Position numbers and translations under genes: made by a program. This document shows positions 19,078 to 27,126 of a stretch of DNA of 64,000 nucleotides, piece after piece; position 1 is the stretch's first letter, and the number at the start of each line of letters is the position of its first letter. The notes under the pieces are model-generated. The model was not told the DNA's origin. It did no database searches and saw only the letters and a program-made list of their open reading frames with translations. Source of the DNA: an uncultured Pseudomonadales bacterium (GTDB lineage Bacteria > Pseudomonadota > Gammaproteobacteria > Pseudomonadales > Azotimanducaceae); contig OX638346.1 in the NCBI GenBank assembly GCA_951813515.1, positions 1,109,617 through 1,173,616 on the forward strand, given 5' to 3'.

Positions 19078-19866
19078 TCATCCGCCCCGCCCGTGAAGTT
19101 GATTCGACATCGCAACGAAACCGGATACTCCTATCTCTTCCGCCCGTGAACCCGGATCGATTCCAAGGGCAGGCAGGTCCAGATCGAGCGATTGTAAGGC
19201 ATTGCCCAGCCGTTTGCGGCGCTGCCCGAACGCCGTCCGCACTACCGTCTGCAGTGCTTCGAGATTCTTGGCGGGAGTGTCAGGCGTATGCGGGGTCAGA
19301 CGAACGAACTTCGAGGTGACTTTTGGCGGCGGCGAAAATGCGGCGGCGTCAACCGTCAGCAGGGGTTCGACCTTGCAGTGATACTGCGCCATGACCGACA
19401 GGCGTCCCCTGGCACGCGTGCCGGGGCACGCCGCGAGGCGGTTCGCCATCTCAGCCTGCAGCATGAAGTGCGCATCTCGCAGCGGCAGGCCGCTCGCGCA
19501 CCCGTCGAACAGGCGCATCATGATCGGCGCGGCGATGTTGTAAGGCAGATTGCCGACGACGCGCACGGGGCCGTCCGCAACGCTGGCGAGATCGGTCTGC
19601 AACACGTCCGCTTCGATCACCTCGACCCCCGGGAAGCGATGCCGCAGTGTCCTTGCCAGGTCGCGGTCCACCTCGACCACCGCCAGGTTGTCGCATACGA
19701 CCGCGATCGGCGTGGTGAGCGCACCTCGACCAGGACCGATTTCGATCACGCGGTCGCGAGGATCCAGGGCCAGTATCGAAACAATGGCGTCCACCACCGA
19801 TGCGTCGGTCAGAAAATGCTGACCGAACCGCCTGCGCGCGCGCGGCGAAGCTGCTCGCCGCATCAC
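19078..19866 (-). CDS. rsmA: 16S rRNA (adenine(1518)-N6/adenine(1519)-N6) dimethyltransferase
   Basis: 262 aa (KsgA). SAM-dependent dimethylation of two adjacent adenines in the 3' hairpin of 16S rRNA. 'RRRFGQHFLTDASVVDAI' is the family N-terminus, 'VIEIGPGRGALTTPI' the SAM-binding motif I, and 'VRVVGNLPYNIAAPIMMRL' holds the catalytic NLPY. 'AAFSPPPKVTSKFVRLTPH' completes the rRNA-binding region. It starts 34 nt after surA. pdxA, which often lies between surA and rsmA, is absent here. Confidence 0.97.
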   Translation of the reverse strand: MMRRAASPRARRRFGQHFLTDASVVDAIVSILALDPRDRVIEIGPGRGALTTPIAVVCDNLAVVEVDRDLARTLRHRFPGVEVIEADVLQTDLASVADGPVRVVGNLPYNIAAPIMMRLFDGCASGLPLRDAHFMLQAEMANRLAACPGTRARGRLSVMAQYHCKVEPLLTVDAAAFSPPPKVTSKFVRLTPHTPDTPAKNLEALQTVVRTAFGQRRKRLGNALQSLDLDLPALGIDPGSRAEEIGVSGFVAMSNQLHGRGG

Positions 19867-19899
19867 CGCGATGTCGTCATCGACTGGCGGGCGATTCGT

Positions 19900-21186
19900 T
19901 CACCCGCCGGTGCGCAACTCCACGAAAGCTTCGTCGCGTATCTCCTGCATCCATTCCTGCAGTTCTTCCTGGAAGCGGCGCTCGTACAGGACCTGCACGG
20001 CCAGGTTGCGGCGGGCGTCGTCCGAGACATCCTGATCGCGGCGATCCACCACCTGCGCGATGTGCCAGCCGAACTCGCTCTGGAACGGCTTGCTCAGTTC
20101 ACCGACATCGAGCCCGGCGATTGCCGCGCGAAACTCGGGCACGTATTCGGATCCGTCGCTCCAGCCGAGTTCTCCCCCGGCCATCGCGCTTCCCGCATCT
20201 TCGGAATATTCCGTGGCGACTGCGGCGAAGTCCTCGCCTGCGACGATGCGGTTGAGGAGCGAATGGGCGAGATCCCGCGTCTCTTCAGGGGTTCGGATCG
20301 CCGACGGCTGCACCAGTATGTGGCGCACGAGCGACTGCACCTGCCGCTGCTGACTCACGCCACGTTTCTCCAGGAGCTGGATGATGTGAAAACCCAGGCT
20401 GTTGCGAATCGGGTCCGCCGTCTCTCCGGGCGCCAGGCCGAGAACCGCTTCGCCGAACAGGCTCGGCAGTTCGGCTGCCCGGCGCCAGCCCAGGTCGCCG
20501 CCCTCGAGCGCGGTAGCCGCCGCCGAGTGCTCGACGGCCATCTGCGCGAAATCCGCGCCGTTCCTGAGCTGCGCGATGATGTCGTCCGCTGCTGCCGCCG
20601 CCCGGTCAACGGTCGCTTCGGAAGCGCCGCTCTCCAGCGCCAGGAGGATGTGCCCGACGCGATACTCGTCGGAGGTCAGCTCGCGAAAAGCCGGCGAATC
20701 GATCAGATCGTCCACGTCCTGGTCGGAAATCGAGACGCGACCGCGGATCATCGACTGCTGCAACCGCTGCAACTGCAACTCGCGGCGTATGTCTTCCCGA
20801 AACCTGCGGTAGCTCATCCCCTCCTGTTCCAGGGCTTCCCTGAACTGATCCAACGTCATCCGGTTCTCGGCGGCGAAGGCAGTCACGCGTTGGGTCAGTG
20901 TCTCGTCGTCGATATCGATGCCGCGCTGATTCGCCATCTGCAACTGGATGCGCTCGCTAATCAGGCGCTCCATGAGCTGACTCATGATCGCGTCCGGCGA
21001 CGGTTTTGCCGCCGCATCGCTCTCCATGATGCGCTGGTAGACAGTGTTGTAGCGTTCGGCCAGTTCGGATGCCAGCACGACATCGTCATCAACGATCGCC
21101 ACAATTCCCTCGAGTTTTTCGATGTCCGCATGGATGGAGGCCGTCAGGGCCACAGCCGCCGCGGCCAAGAATCGTTCAACGTTCAA
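19900..21186 (-). CDS. surA: Periplasmic chaperone / peptidyl-prolyl isomerase SurA
   Basis: 428 aa, the expected size. An N-terminal signal peptide ('MNVERFLAAAAVALTASIHA') precedes the SurA_N chaperone region ('LEGIVAIVDDDVVLASELAE') and two parvulin domains at about 170-275 ('EYRVGHILLALE' ... 'GGDLGWRRAAELP') and 280-385 ('QSLVRHILVQPSAI' ... 'GGELGWSDGSEYVPEF'). It escorts unfolded outer-membrane proteins such as LptD to the BAM complex. It is 205 nt downstream of lptD on the same strand; that spacer shows no gene and no clear terminator. Confidence 0.96.
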   Translation of the reverse strand: MNVERFLAAAAVALTASIHADIEKLEGIVAIVDDDVVLASELAERYNTVYQRIMESDAAAKPSPDAIMSQLMERLISERIQLQMANQRGIDIDDETLTQRVTAFAAENRMTLDQFREALEQEGMSYRRFREDIRRELQLQRLQQSMIRGRVSISDQDVDDLIDSPAFRELTSDEYRVGHILLALESGASEATVDRAAAAADDIIAQLRNGADFAQMAVEHSAAATALEGGDLGWRRAAELPSLFGEAVLGLAPGETADPIRNSLGFHIIQLLEKRGVSQQRQVQSLVRHILVQPSAIRTPEETRDLAHSLLNRIVAGEDFAAVATEYSEDAGSAMAGGELGWSDGSEYVPEFRAAIAGLDVGELSKPFQSEFGWHIAQVVDRRDQDVSDDARRNLAVQVLYERRFQEELQEWMQEIRDEAFVELRTGG

Positions 21187-21391
21187 TTGGGTCGCTCCTC
21201 ATCCTGTCCTCCTGAATATGCGGGCTGGATATTCCAGAACGCAACATCTCTTCAACGCTAGCGCCACAAAATCCGTCGCCCTGACGGGCGCCGCATTTTA
21301 CCCCCGCCCAAGCCCTCTGTTTCGCCCATCCCGCCCGTCCCGGATCCTGCGCCTTGATCGGCACTGGCGTGCCGTTCTAAGGCGCAGGCCC

Positions 21392-23719
21392 CTAGCGTCG
21401 TGCCCGCACCGCTCCCGAGAGAGGCTCCTCGCGGTATCCCGGTATGCCGCGGGACAGCAGCGATTCCACGCGCCCGCCGACACCCGCCAAGCCACGAAGC
21501 ACGAATTGCACCAGCACGCCCTCGTCGCTCTCGACCTCCGCCAGCGCGCCCACCGGCGCCGGCTCGATGAGGCGACGATACAACAACCGCGTCTGCCAGC
21601 AACAACTGGCATATTCAAACCCGGCAATGACCTCGTTGCTGCGCGCGTTCTCCACGTCGTAGTTCCACTTGCCGATCGCGCTCCACCGATCGCTCAAGGG
21701 CCAGATCGCGGAGACCTCACCCTGATCGATATCAGCATCCCGGCGCAAGCGTCGCGCGAGATTGAATATCCGGTCGTTGCTGCTCCGATAACGCAACGCA
21801 ACGCCGAACTCCCGCGCGTCGGCGCGTTCGGGGTCCCAGACGCCGCCGCCTCTCACGGTGAACGCGCCGATTCGCGCCGCGAGTTCGCCGGCGAAAGCGG
21901 AGGCGGCGCGCGCGGCGATGCCGTCCTCCGGTCCGCGCAGCGTGACGCGCTGGTCTTCGAAGAAAAAGATCCTCCCGACGCTCGCCCGGATCCTCTCCCT
22001 TCCGGTTGCGCGGTCCAGCAGCCGGCTCGTCACGCCGATGGACAACTGGTTCGCATCGCCGATTCGGTCCAACCCCGAGAATCGGTCGCGCCGGAACAGT
22101 CGCGGATAGGAGAACGTCGTGAAGGACGTGTCGAACAACGGCAGTTCGTCCTGTTCCTCGTAGCCCTGGTACAGGTAGTAGCCGCGCGGCTCCAGGGTCC
22201 AGACGGTGCTCTCGCCGAGGTCACGGTCAAAGAACAGGCTACCGTCCACATCCGCGAAAGCCACGGCCCGCTCCGGCGTGGTATCGGCCGTATGCGAAGG
22301 AGCTTCGAGCGCGTAGCTGGTATAGCGGTAGCCTGCGCCGAGTTTGAGAAATCCCCAGGAGCGGTGAATCAGCAGTTGCATGCGCGACTCAACGTGGGCG
22401 CGCTCACCCGACAATGACTGTGCCCGGTTGCTGGCCGACTCCCCCGGCGGGTCGAATGCGGTCCACGACGCTCCGAGCGTCCAGTCCAGGGGACCCATGA
22501 GCCGACCGCCATAGGTCAGGTCCAATGACGGCACGCGCCGATGCGGCTCCGGTCTCTGTTCGAGCATCTGGAATGCCTGGGCCGAAAGACCCACGGACAA
22601 GCCGTCTCCCGCATAGCGAATTTCGGCAAACCGCCGCAGGTGGCCCTGGCCGACGATATCCTGGTCTATGCCCAAGTCCCGGAAATAGTCGGCGTCGCTC
22701 ACCGCGGAGTAATCGATAAACGTTGTGACGCCGCCGAAGCGGCCGCGATGGCGCACGCGGGAAAGCCAGCGATTCGACGCGCCGTCGCCCTCGGTCTCAC
22801 CAGCATATAGGCGATCATCCGGCAAGCCGGCGCCGACCACCGTCGTTTCGGCGATACCATTGAGGTGGCGCAACTCCGTCGTCAGGCCGGTGCCCCGATC
22901 GGAGACATGGCGAGGAGTCAGCGTCACGTCGTAGTTCGGGGCAAGGTTCAGGTAGAAGGGCGTGGCGAGATCGACCCCCTCATCCCCCGAATAGCCCGCA
23001 TTGGGGAACAGGAATCCCGTCTGGCGATCGGCGGAAACGGGAACACGCAGCCTGGGCGAATAGAAGATCGGCACACCCTTGAGCTTTACCACCACGTTAC
23101 GGGCGCGGGCAAACGCATCGCCCTTTGCGATGGCAATGCGCCTGGCTTCGACGCGCCACGTCTCGGTTCCCGGCGCGCATCGAGTCAGCTGTGTCGACTC
23201 GACGGTCAGCGCGTCGTCCGACCGCTCCAGGAGGGTGGCCGCTCCGCGAAATTCCGGCGCAAACAGGACGAAATCGACATCCTCCAAGCGCACCCGGTCC
23301 CCGGCCACGTCGAACATCGCCGAAGTGCCGGCCAGGGCCACGCCCGGCTCGGTGAAGAGCAGGCCATCCGGAAACGAGATCTCGCGCCCCCCGTCGACCT
23401 CGCGAACCAGCGCGCGCTCGCCGACAATCCTGCGATTGCCCTGCTCGAAGGAAACCGCGCCGAAGAACTCCGTGTTTCCATCCGGCGTATGCGCCAGCCG
23501 ATCGCCGCGCAAACGGGCAGGGAAGGATGCCGACGGCTCGCCGAGCGGCGCGGAAAACTCGCGCTGCACGTACATGCCGGCGCAGTTTGCCGGGAGGCTC
23601 GCGCTACGGCGCGAATCCAGGTCCGCCCGCGGAACCCAATGCGTATCGACGGCCGAAACGGCCCCTGCGCACGGCGAGACGAACGCAACGGCAACGACGA
23701 GAGCGGCGAACCATTTCAC
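21392..23719 (-). CDS. lptD: LPS-assembly protein LptD
   Basis: 775 aa outer-membrane protein: signal peptide ('MKWFAALVVAVAFVSPCAGA'), an N-terminal LptA/OstA-like beta-jellyroll (about 60-230) and a long C-terminal beta-barrel starting near 'LRVPVSADRQTGFLFPNAGY' and containing the family-typical 'TPRHVSDRGTGLTTELRHLN'. With LptE it inserts lipopolysaccharide into the outer leaflet. Family disulfides are suggested by Cys near the N-terminus ('NCAGMYV') and the paired 'YASCCWQTRLLYRRL' near the C-terminus. First gene of the lptD-surA-rsmA-apaG-apaH unit, divergent from amgK across 119 nt. Confidence 0.96.
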   Translation of the reverse strand: MKWFAALVVAVAFVSPCAGAVSAVDTHWVPRADLDSRRSASLPANCAGMYVQREFSAPLGEPSASFPARLRGDRLAHTPDGNTEFFGAVSFEQGNRRIVGERALVREVDGGREISFPDGLLFTEPGVALAGTSAMFDVAGDRVRLEDVDFVLFAPEFRGAATLLERSDDALTVESTQLTRCAPGTETWRVEARRIAIAKGDAFARARNVVVKLKGVPIFYSPRLRVPVSADRQTGFLFPNAGYSGDEGVDLATPFYLNLAPNYDVTLTPRHVSDRGTGLTTELRHLNGIAETTVVGAGLPDDRLYAGETEGDGASNRWLSRVRHRGRFGGVTTFIDYSAVSDADYFRDLGIDQDIVGQGHLRRFAEIRYAGDGLSVGLSAQAFQMLEQRPEPHRRVPSLDLTYGGRLMGPLDWTLGASWTAFDPPGESASNRAQSLSGERAHVESRMQLLIHRSWGFLKLGAGYRYTSYALEAPSHTADTTPERAVAFADVDGSLFFDRDLGESTVWTLEPRGYYLYQGYEEQDELPLFDTSFTTFSYPRLFRRDRFSGLDRIGDANQLSIGVTSRLLDRATGRERIRASVGRIFFFEDQRVTLRGPEDGIAARAASAFAGELAARIGAFTVRGGGVWDPERADAREFGVALRYRSSNDRIFNLARRLRRDADIDQGEVSAIWPLSDRWSAIGKWNYDVENARSNEVIAGFEYASCCWQTRLLYRRLIEPAPVGALAEVESDEGVLVQFVLRGLAGVGGRVESLLSRGIPGYREEPLSGAVRARR

Positions 23720-23838
23720 TCCCGAAGCATGACAAATGCAGGGCGCGCGTCATAGTCTCGCCGGGTTCCCGCCGAATCCTCACAGCCATGCCGCGTTAGA
23801 CTTCGGCGGCGCAAGTGGATGGACGGCGTTGTCATCTC

Positions 23839-24804
23839 ATGAATGACCGTGTTCGGCAACTGGAAGCCTGGTGCGCGGAACAGATCGGCACACTGGTCGC
23901 TTTCGAGCCGCTCGCACAGGAGGCAAGCACACGCGAGTTCTATCGCGCGACGACTCCGGATGGCTCCCGCATCGCCATGGACGCGCCGCCGGAGACGGAG
24001 AACAATGCCCAGTTCTGCACCCTTTCAGAACTGTTTCGTGCAAACGGGGTGCCGGTGCCGGAAGTAGTCGCGTTCGACCCCCGCGGGTTCTTGCTCGTTT
24101 CGGACTTCGGCGACCGCCGATTCGATCACGCCTATGCCGAAGGCAGGGAAGAGGAATGCCTGGATCTCGCGCTGGATGCCCTCCTGCGCATACAGTCCGT
24201 CGCGTCCGACATCATTCCCCGCTACGAGGTTTCGCGCTTTCGCGACGAACTCGGCATCTTCACCGAGTGGCTGGTGGGGCGATTCCTGGGACTCGATGTG
24301 CCCGCGTTCATCGACGACAGCTGGGAGGTGCTGATTGCTGCCACCCAGGCGCAACCGATGGCCACCGTGCACCGCGACTATCACAGCCGCAACCTGCTGC
24401 TGCGCGACGATGGGAGTCTCGGCATCGTCGACTTTCAGGACGCGCTGTTCGGTCCGGTGACCTACGACCTCGTCTCACTGCTCCGGGACTGCTACCACGT
24501 ATTTCCCGAAGATGCCGTCGAGAAATGGCTCGGGAGGTACCGCGTCCGTGCGAACTGTGGCCTCGACTCGCGGGACTTGCGCCGCGCCTTCGACCTCACC
24601 GGCGTGCAGCGCCACCTAAAGGCCGCCGGGATCTTTGCCCGGCTCAAGTTGCGCGACGGCCGGGACAGCCACCTGCGCGACATCGTCCCCACGCTCGAAC
24701 GCGTCGTCGACGTGACGGGCGGCTACCGGGAACTCGCCGACCTGAACTCCTGGGTCGGGAACGTCGTCGTGCCCGCCGCGCGACGCAGGGCAGAAGGGCC
24801 ATGA
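23839..24804 (+). CDS. amgK: N-acetylmuramate/N-acetylglucosamine anomeric kinase
   Basis: 321 aa from ATG at 23839; aminoglycoside-phosphotransferase fold. AmgK phosphorylates the C1 hydroxyl of MurNAc or GlcNAc in the MurU peptidoglycan-recycling path, which bypasses de novo UDP-MurNAc synthesis. 'EASTREFYRATTPDGSRIAM' is the nucleotide-binding start, 'VHRDYHSRNLLLRDDGSLGI' the catalytic loop (Asp of HRDYHSRN) and 'VDFQDALFGPVTYDLVSLLR' the metal-binding Asp segment. It overlaps murU by 4 nt (ATGA), so the two are translationally coupled. Divergent from lptD, a common arrangement. Confidence 0.95.
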   Translation: MNDRVRQLEAWCAEQIGTLVAFEPLAQEASTREFYRATTPDGSRIAMDAPPETENNAQFCTLSELFRANGVPVPEVVAFDPRGFLLVSDFGDRRFDHAYAEGREEECLDLALDALLRIQSVASDIIPRYEVSRFRDELGIFTEWLVGRFLGLDVPAFIDDSWEVLIAATQAQPMATVHRDYHSRNLLLRDDGSLGIVDFQDALFGPVTYDLVSLLRDCYHVFPEDAVEKWLGRYRVRANCGLDSRDLRRAFDLTGVQRHLKAAGIFARLKLRDGRDSHLRDIVPTLERVVDVTGGYRELADLNSWVGNVVVPAARRRAEGP

Positions 24805-25466
24805 AAGCAATGATTCTCGCGGCTGGCCGGGGGGAACGGCTGCGACCGCTCACCGACCGCATACCCAAGCCCCTGCTCCCGATTGCCGGGGAAGCGCTGA
24901 TCGTGCACCAGATTCGCTGGCTGCACCGCGCCGGCATCACCGAGATCGTCGTCAACCTGCATCATCTCGGCGAGCAGATCGAGGAACGCGTCGGAGGCGG
25001 GCGTGATCTCGGCGTCAACATCCACTACAGCCACGAAGCAACGCTGCTCGACACCGGCGGCGGCGTGAAAGCCGCACTGCCGATGCTCGGGCCAGCCCCG
25101 TTCCTGCTGTTGAACGGGGACATCTGGACCAACTATCCCTTTCGCCAGCTGACCGAGCTCGAACCTTGCGTTGGCCACCTGGTACTGACACCTAAACCCG
25201 CCCATCGCGAAACCGCCGATTTCGCGTTGGTTGAAGGCCGCGTTCGGCGCAACGGAAACAGCTACGATGACCTGGTGTTCACCGGCATCGCCGTGCTCAA
25301 TCCGGCACTGTTTGCCGACGCCCCCGAGGGACCATTCAACATCGCCCGCACGCTCTACTTCCCCGCTGCCGCAGCGGGGCGCCTGACGGGAGAGGTGTTT
25401 CGCGGCGCCTGGTTCGACATAGGCTCTCCCGCACAATTGAAGGCCGTTCGCAGGCTCACCGACTGA
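24801..25466 (+). CDS. murU: N-acetylmuramate alpha-1-phosphate uridylyltransferase
   Basis: 221 aa nucleotidyltransferase forming UDP-MurNAc from MurNAc-1-phosphate. 'MKAMILAAGRGERLRPLTD' is the signature GXGXRXXPLT loop, 'IPKPLLPIAGEALIVHQIRW' follows, 'DTGGGVKAALPMLG' and 'FLLLNGDIWTNYPF' carry the metal-binding Asp, and 'RGAWFDIGSPAQLKAVRRL' closes the domain. ATGA overlap with amgK. Its 3' end is the source of two degraded copies further right (26661-26951 and 33434-33500), each lying just before a TonB-dependent receptor. Confidence 0.96.
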   Translation: MKAMILAAGRGERLRPLTDRIPKPLLPIAGEALIVHQIRWLHRAGITEIVVNLHHLGEQIEERVGGGRDLGVNIHYSHEATLLDTGGGVKAALPMLGPAPFLLLNGDIWTNYPFRQLTELEPCVGHLVLTPKPAHRETADFALVEGRVRRNGNSYDDLVFTGIAVLNPALFADAPEGPFNIARTLYFPAAAAGRLTGEVFRGAWFDIGSPAQLKAVRRLTD

Positions 25467-25604
25467 ACGGGTGACGGATTCGCCCGGATTCTGGAACGCC
25501 ATCGTAAGAATGGGAGTTCCGACAGCCGGGAGAGAAGTCGCGGAAACCCCTGAAAAGGGGTTGACCCCACTTGAATCATTCGCCAAAAAACCCTTCATCA
25601 CCTG

Positions 25605-25621
25605 CGGCAACACTGTTGCCG
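25605..25621. promoter_or_regulatory. 17-bp inverted repeat upstream of ghost receptor
   Basis: CGGCAACA-c-TGTTGCCG, perfect 8-bp arms around one base. A related imperfect copy lies at 27081-27100 before the full receptor at 27127, at the same distance from the ribosome site. It fits an operator for a dimeric regulator; no regulator gene is nearby. Confidence 0.5.
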
Positions 25622-25648
25622 TGCGAGAGATATTTTCCGGAGGAAAAG

Positions 25649-25795
25649 ATGAAGAGATTTGCACGAATAGCGCCACTGGGGTCACTGGGAATCGTGCTTG
25701 CGATGTCTGGATTGTTCGTTCACGCGGACGGGCCGGTGCATGGAAACGTCTCAGACGAACGGCGAATCGGCCTGATGTTCAAATACCAGATGTAA
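25649..25795 (+). pseudogene. Ghost TonB-dependent receptor: signal peptide joined to C-terminal strand
   Basis: 48 codons with a strong ribosome site (GGAGG), an ATG, a signal peptide ('MKRFARIAPLGSLGIVLAMS' then GLFVHA) and then directly 'DGPVHGNVSDERRIGLMF' KYQM and a stop. The first part matches the signal peptide of the receptor at 27127 and the second matches that receptor's last strand ('APVHGSVTDERRIGLTFNYQ'). The plug and nearly the whole barrel are missing, so this is an internal-deletion derivative. The reading frame is intact and the hairpin terminator follows, so a tiny exported peptide may still be made. Upstream, 25467-25604 holds no other gene. Confidence 0.8.
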
Positions 25796-25842
25796 CAGAG
25801 TGCTAACGGACTTCCCAACGGGGTCCGAAGCTTTTCAAAGGG

Positions 25843-25870
25843 CGCACCTCGAAAGGGGTGCGATCTTTCT
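25843..25870 (+). terminator. Hairpin terminator after ghost receptor
   Basis: CGCACCTC-gaaa-GGGGTGCG (25843-25862) followed by a T-rich ATCTTTCTTT. It is related in sequence and position to the hairpins after the receptors at 30106 and 36258. Confidence 0.65.
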
Positions 25871-25948
25871 TTGGGTGCAGTCGGATCGTCAAAGGACATA
25901 TCTGGCACAATCGGCGCCCTGCGAAATAGCAACAGTCGGAGATCGACA

Positions 25949-26614
25949 ATGCCCGTCATAGACATGTCAACCATCAAGCCCGTCGGTGAATTTGGCTCAA
26001 GAGCCTGGGGCGAAGCCTGCGTCGAGGCGGCCATCAAGATTCTTGAAGCCGCCAATCTACCGGCTTCAATCACCTGGGCCTTTAGCGAGGATTACACCCA
26101 CCCACCTGCACGACTGATGGAGGGAGGCCGCACGCACGCGGGCTACTACCTCATGGTCAAAGGAGGGGAAGTCACCGGTGGAGACGGCATTCTCGAGGAA
26201 GCACGGACGATTCCCGGCTTTCACGCCAAGGTGCCCTGGGCCGCCATCTGCAATCAATCCGCTGCGCTCTACGGCAGAGAGGGCATGAGGCAACGGGCCG
26301 CTGACCAACAGGTACTGTTTGCGGCAATCGCAGACTACGCAGGTCGCGAGAACCCATTCGGCCTGGACATCAACAAGGAAGGAAAACCCAGCGTCATGCT
26401 GGATCCCGTAGGCCCTTGGCCCGCAGAAGTCGGTGCTGCCCTGGGAGAAGGCGCGGAAGAAGGGAATGGACTGCACAACATCGCCGCGACATTGCAGATG
26501 GACTCACCGGAATATGCCGACCTGCCGGTCACTGCGTTACGCGTACCGATTTTTGCCGAAATGACAGATCAGCAAAGGGCGGATTTTGTCCGGCTTTGCG
26601 GTATCGAGATGTAA
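25949..26614 (+). CDS. Protein of unknown function
   Basis: 221 aa from ATG at 25949 ('MPVIDMSTIKPVGEFGSRAW'), with GGAG about 7 nt upstream. No signal peptide or membrane segment, so probably cytoplasmic. It is mixed alpha/beta with Trp- and Gly-rich stretches such as 'ITWAFSEDYTHPPARLMEGG', 'AGYYLMVKGGEVTGGDGI' and 'WAAICNQSAALYGREGMRQR'; the C-terminus 'MTDQQRADFVRLCGIEM' is charged. I do not recognise a family. It stands between the ghost receptor and a degraded murU end, so it is either an insertion into the duplicated receptor module or part of it. Confidence 0.6.
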   Translation: MPVIDMSTIKPVGEFGSRAWGEACVEAAIKILEAANLPASITWAFSEDYTHPPARLMEGGRTHAGYYLMVKGGEVTGGDGILEEARTIPGFHAKVPWAAICNQSAALYGREGMRQRAADQQVLFAAIADYAGRENPFGLDINKEGKPSVMLDPVGPWPAEVGAALGEGAEEGNGLHNIAATLQMDSPEYADLPVTALRVPIFAEMTDQQRADFVRLCGIEM

Positions 26615-26660
26615 GCACGGTGGGACAGGCGCCGCCTGGTGGTCCTGCTGCCGCTCTCCC

Positions 26661-26951
26661 GTGGGTACCCGCCTGGGGCTTACGCCCAAAGCCGCGCATC
26701 ACGAAAGTGCCGACTTCGCGCTGGCGGACAACCCGTGTTCAGCGCAGTGGGAACGATTCGGACGACCTGGTGTTCACCGGCATGGCGGTGCTCAAATCCG
26801 AACCGTTCGACCGTGCGCTCGAGCGCCATTCAACATCGCCCACGAGATCTACCTCGATACCGCCGCAACCCTACGGGGGAGACGTCTTCGCCCACCTGAT
26901 TCAACAACTCCCACGCCCAGTCGAAGGCGGCTTCGCAGGCTCACCGACTGA
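26661..26951 (+). pseudogene. Degraded 3' half of murU, frameshifted
   Basis: Starts with a match to MurU 'VGHLVLTPKPAHRETADFAL' (here 'VGTRLGLTPKAAHHESADFA'), shifts frame for 'DDLVFTGMAVLKSEPF', returns for 'APFNIAHEIYLDTAATLRG' and ends 'RRLRRLTD' plus the same TGA as murU. It therefore represents about the last 95 codons of murU with frameshifts and missing bases; the nucleotidyltransferase active site is absent. The remaining 512-nt gap 26615-27126 holds only this scrap and the receptor leader. Confidence 0.82.
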
Positions 26952-27080
26952 ACGCGTGGCGGAGTGTCGTTTCGGCACTCGGGAACCGCGCCAAAAAAAT
27001 GGGGGATAGCCGTTTTGATGGTCGGTCGAGAGACATTGACGGCGCATGGAGTATTGGCTAAAAGCACCCTTTCACGCCTG

Positions 27081-27100
27081 CCGCAATACTGTTGCAGCGG
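27081..27100. promoter_or_regulatory. Imperfect inverted repeat upstream of receptor
   Basis: CCGCAATACTGTTGCAGCGG; outer CCGC/GCGG arms and inner GCAA/TTGC. It aligns with the perfect 17-bp repeat at 25605-25621, and the flanking leader up to the ribosome site is also similar (CCTGC..., TTTCCGGAGG). Confidence 0.4.
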
Positions 27101-27126
27101 GAGAAAACAATTTCCGGAGGGAAATG

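Noticed and set aside
19288..21261. 657-codon plus-strand frame opposite surA and rsmA
   Set aside because: Shadow of two confident genes; composition is that of antisense translation.
25949..26614. Possible function for the 221-aa protein as an enzyme
   Set aside because: No motif could be tied to a family; assigning a function would be a guess.
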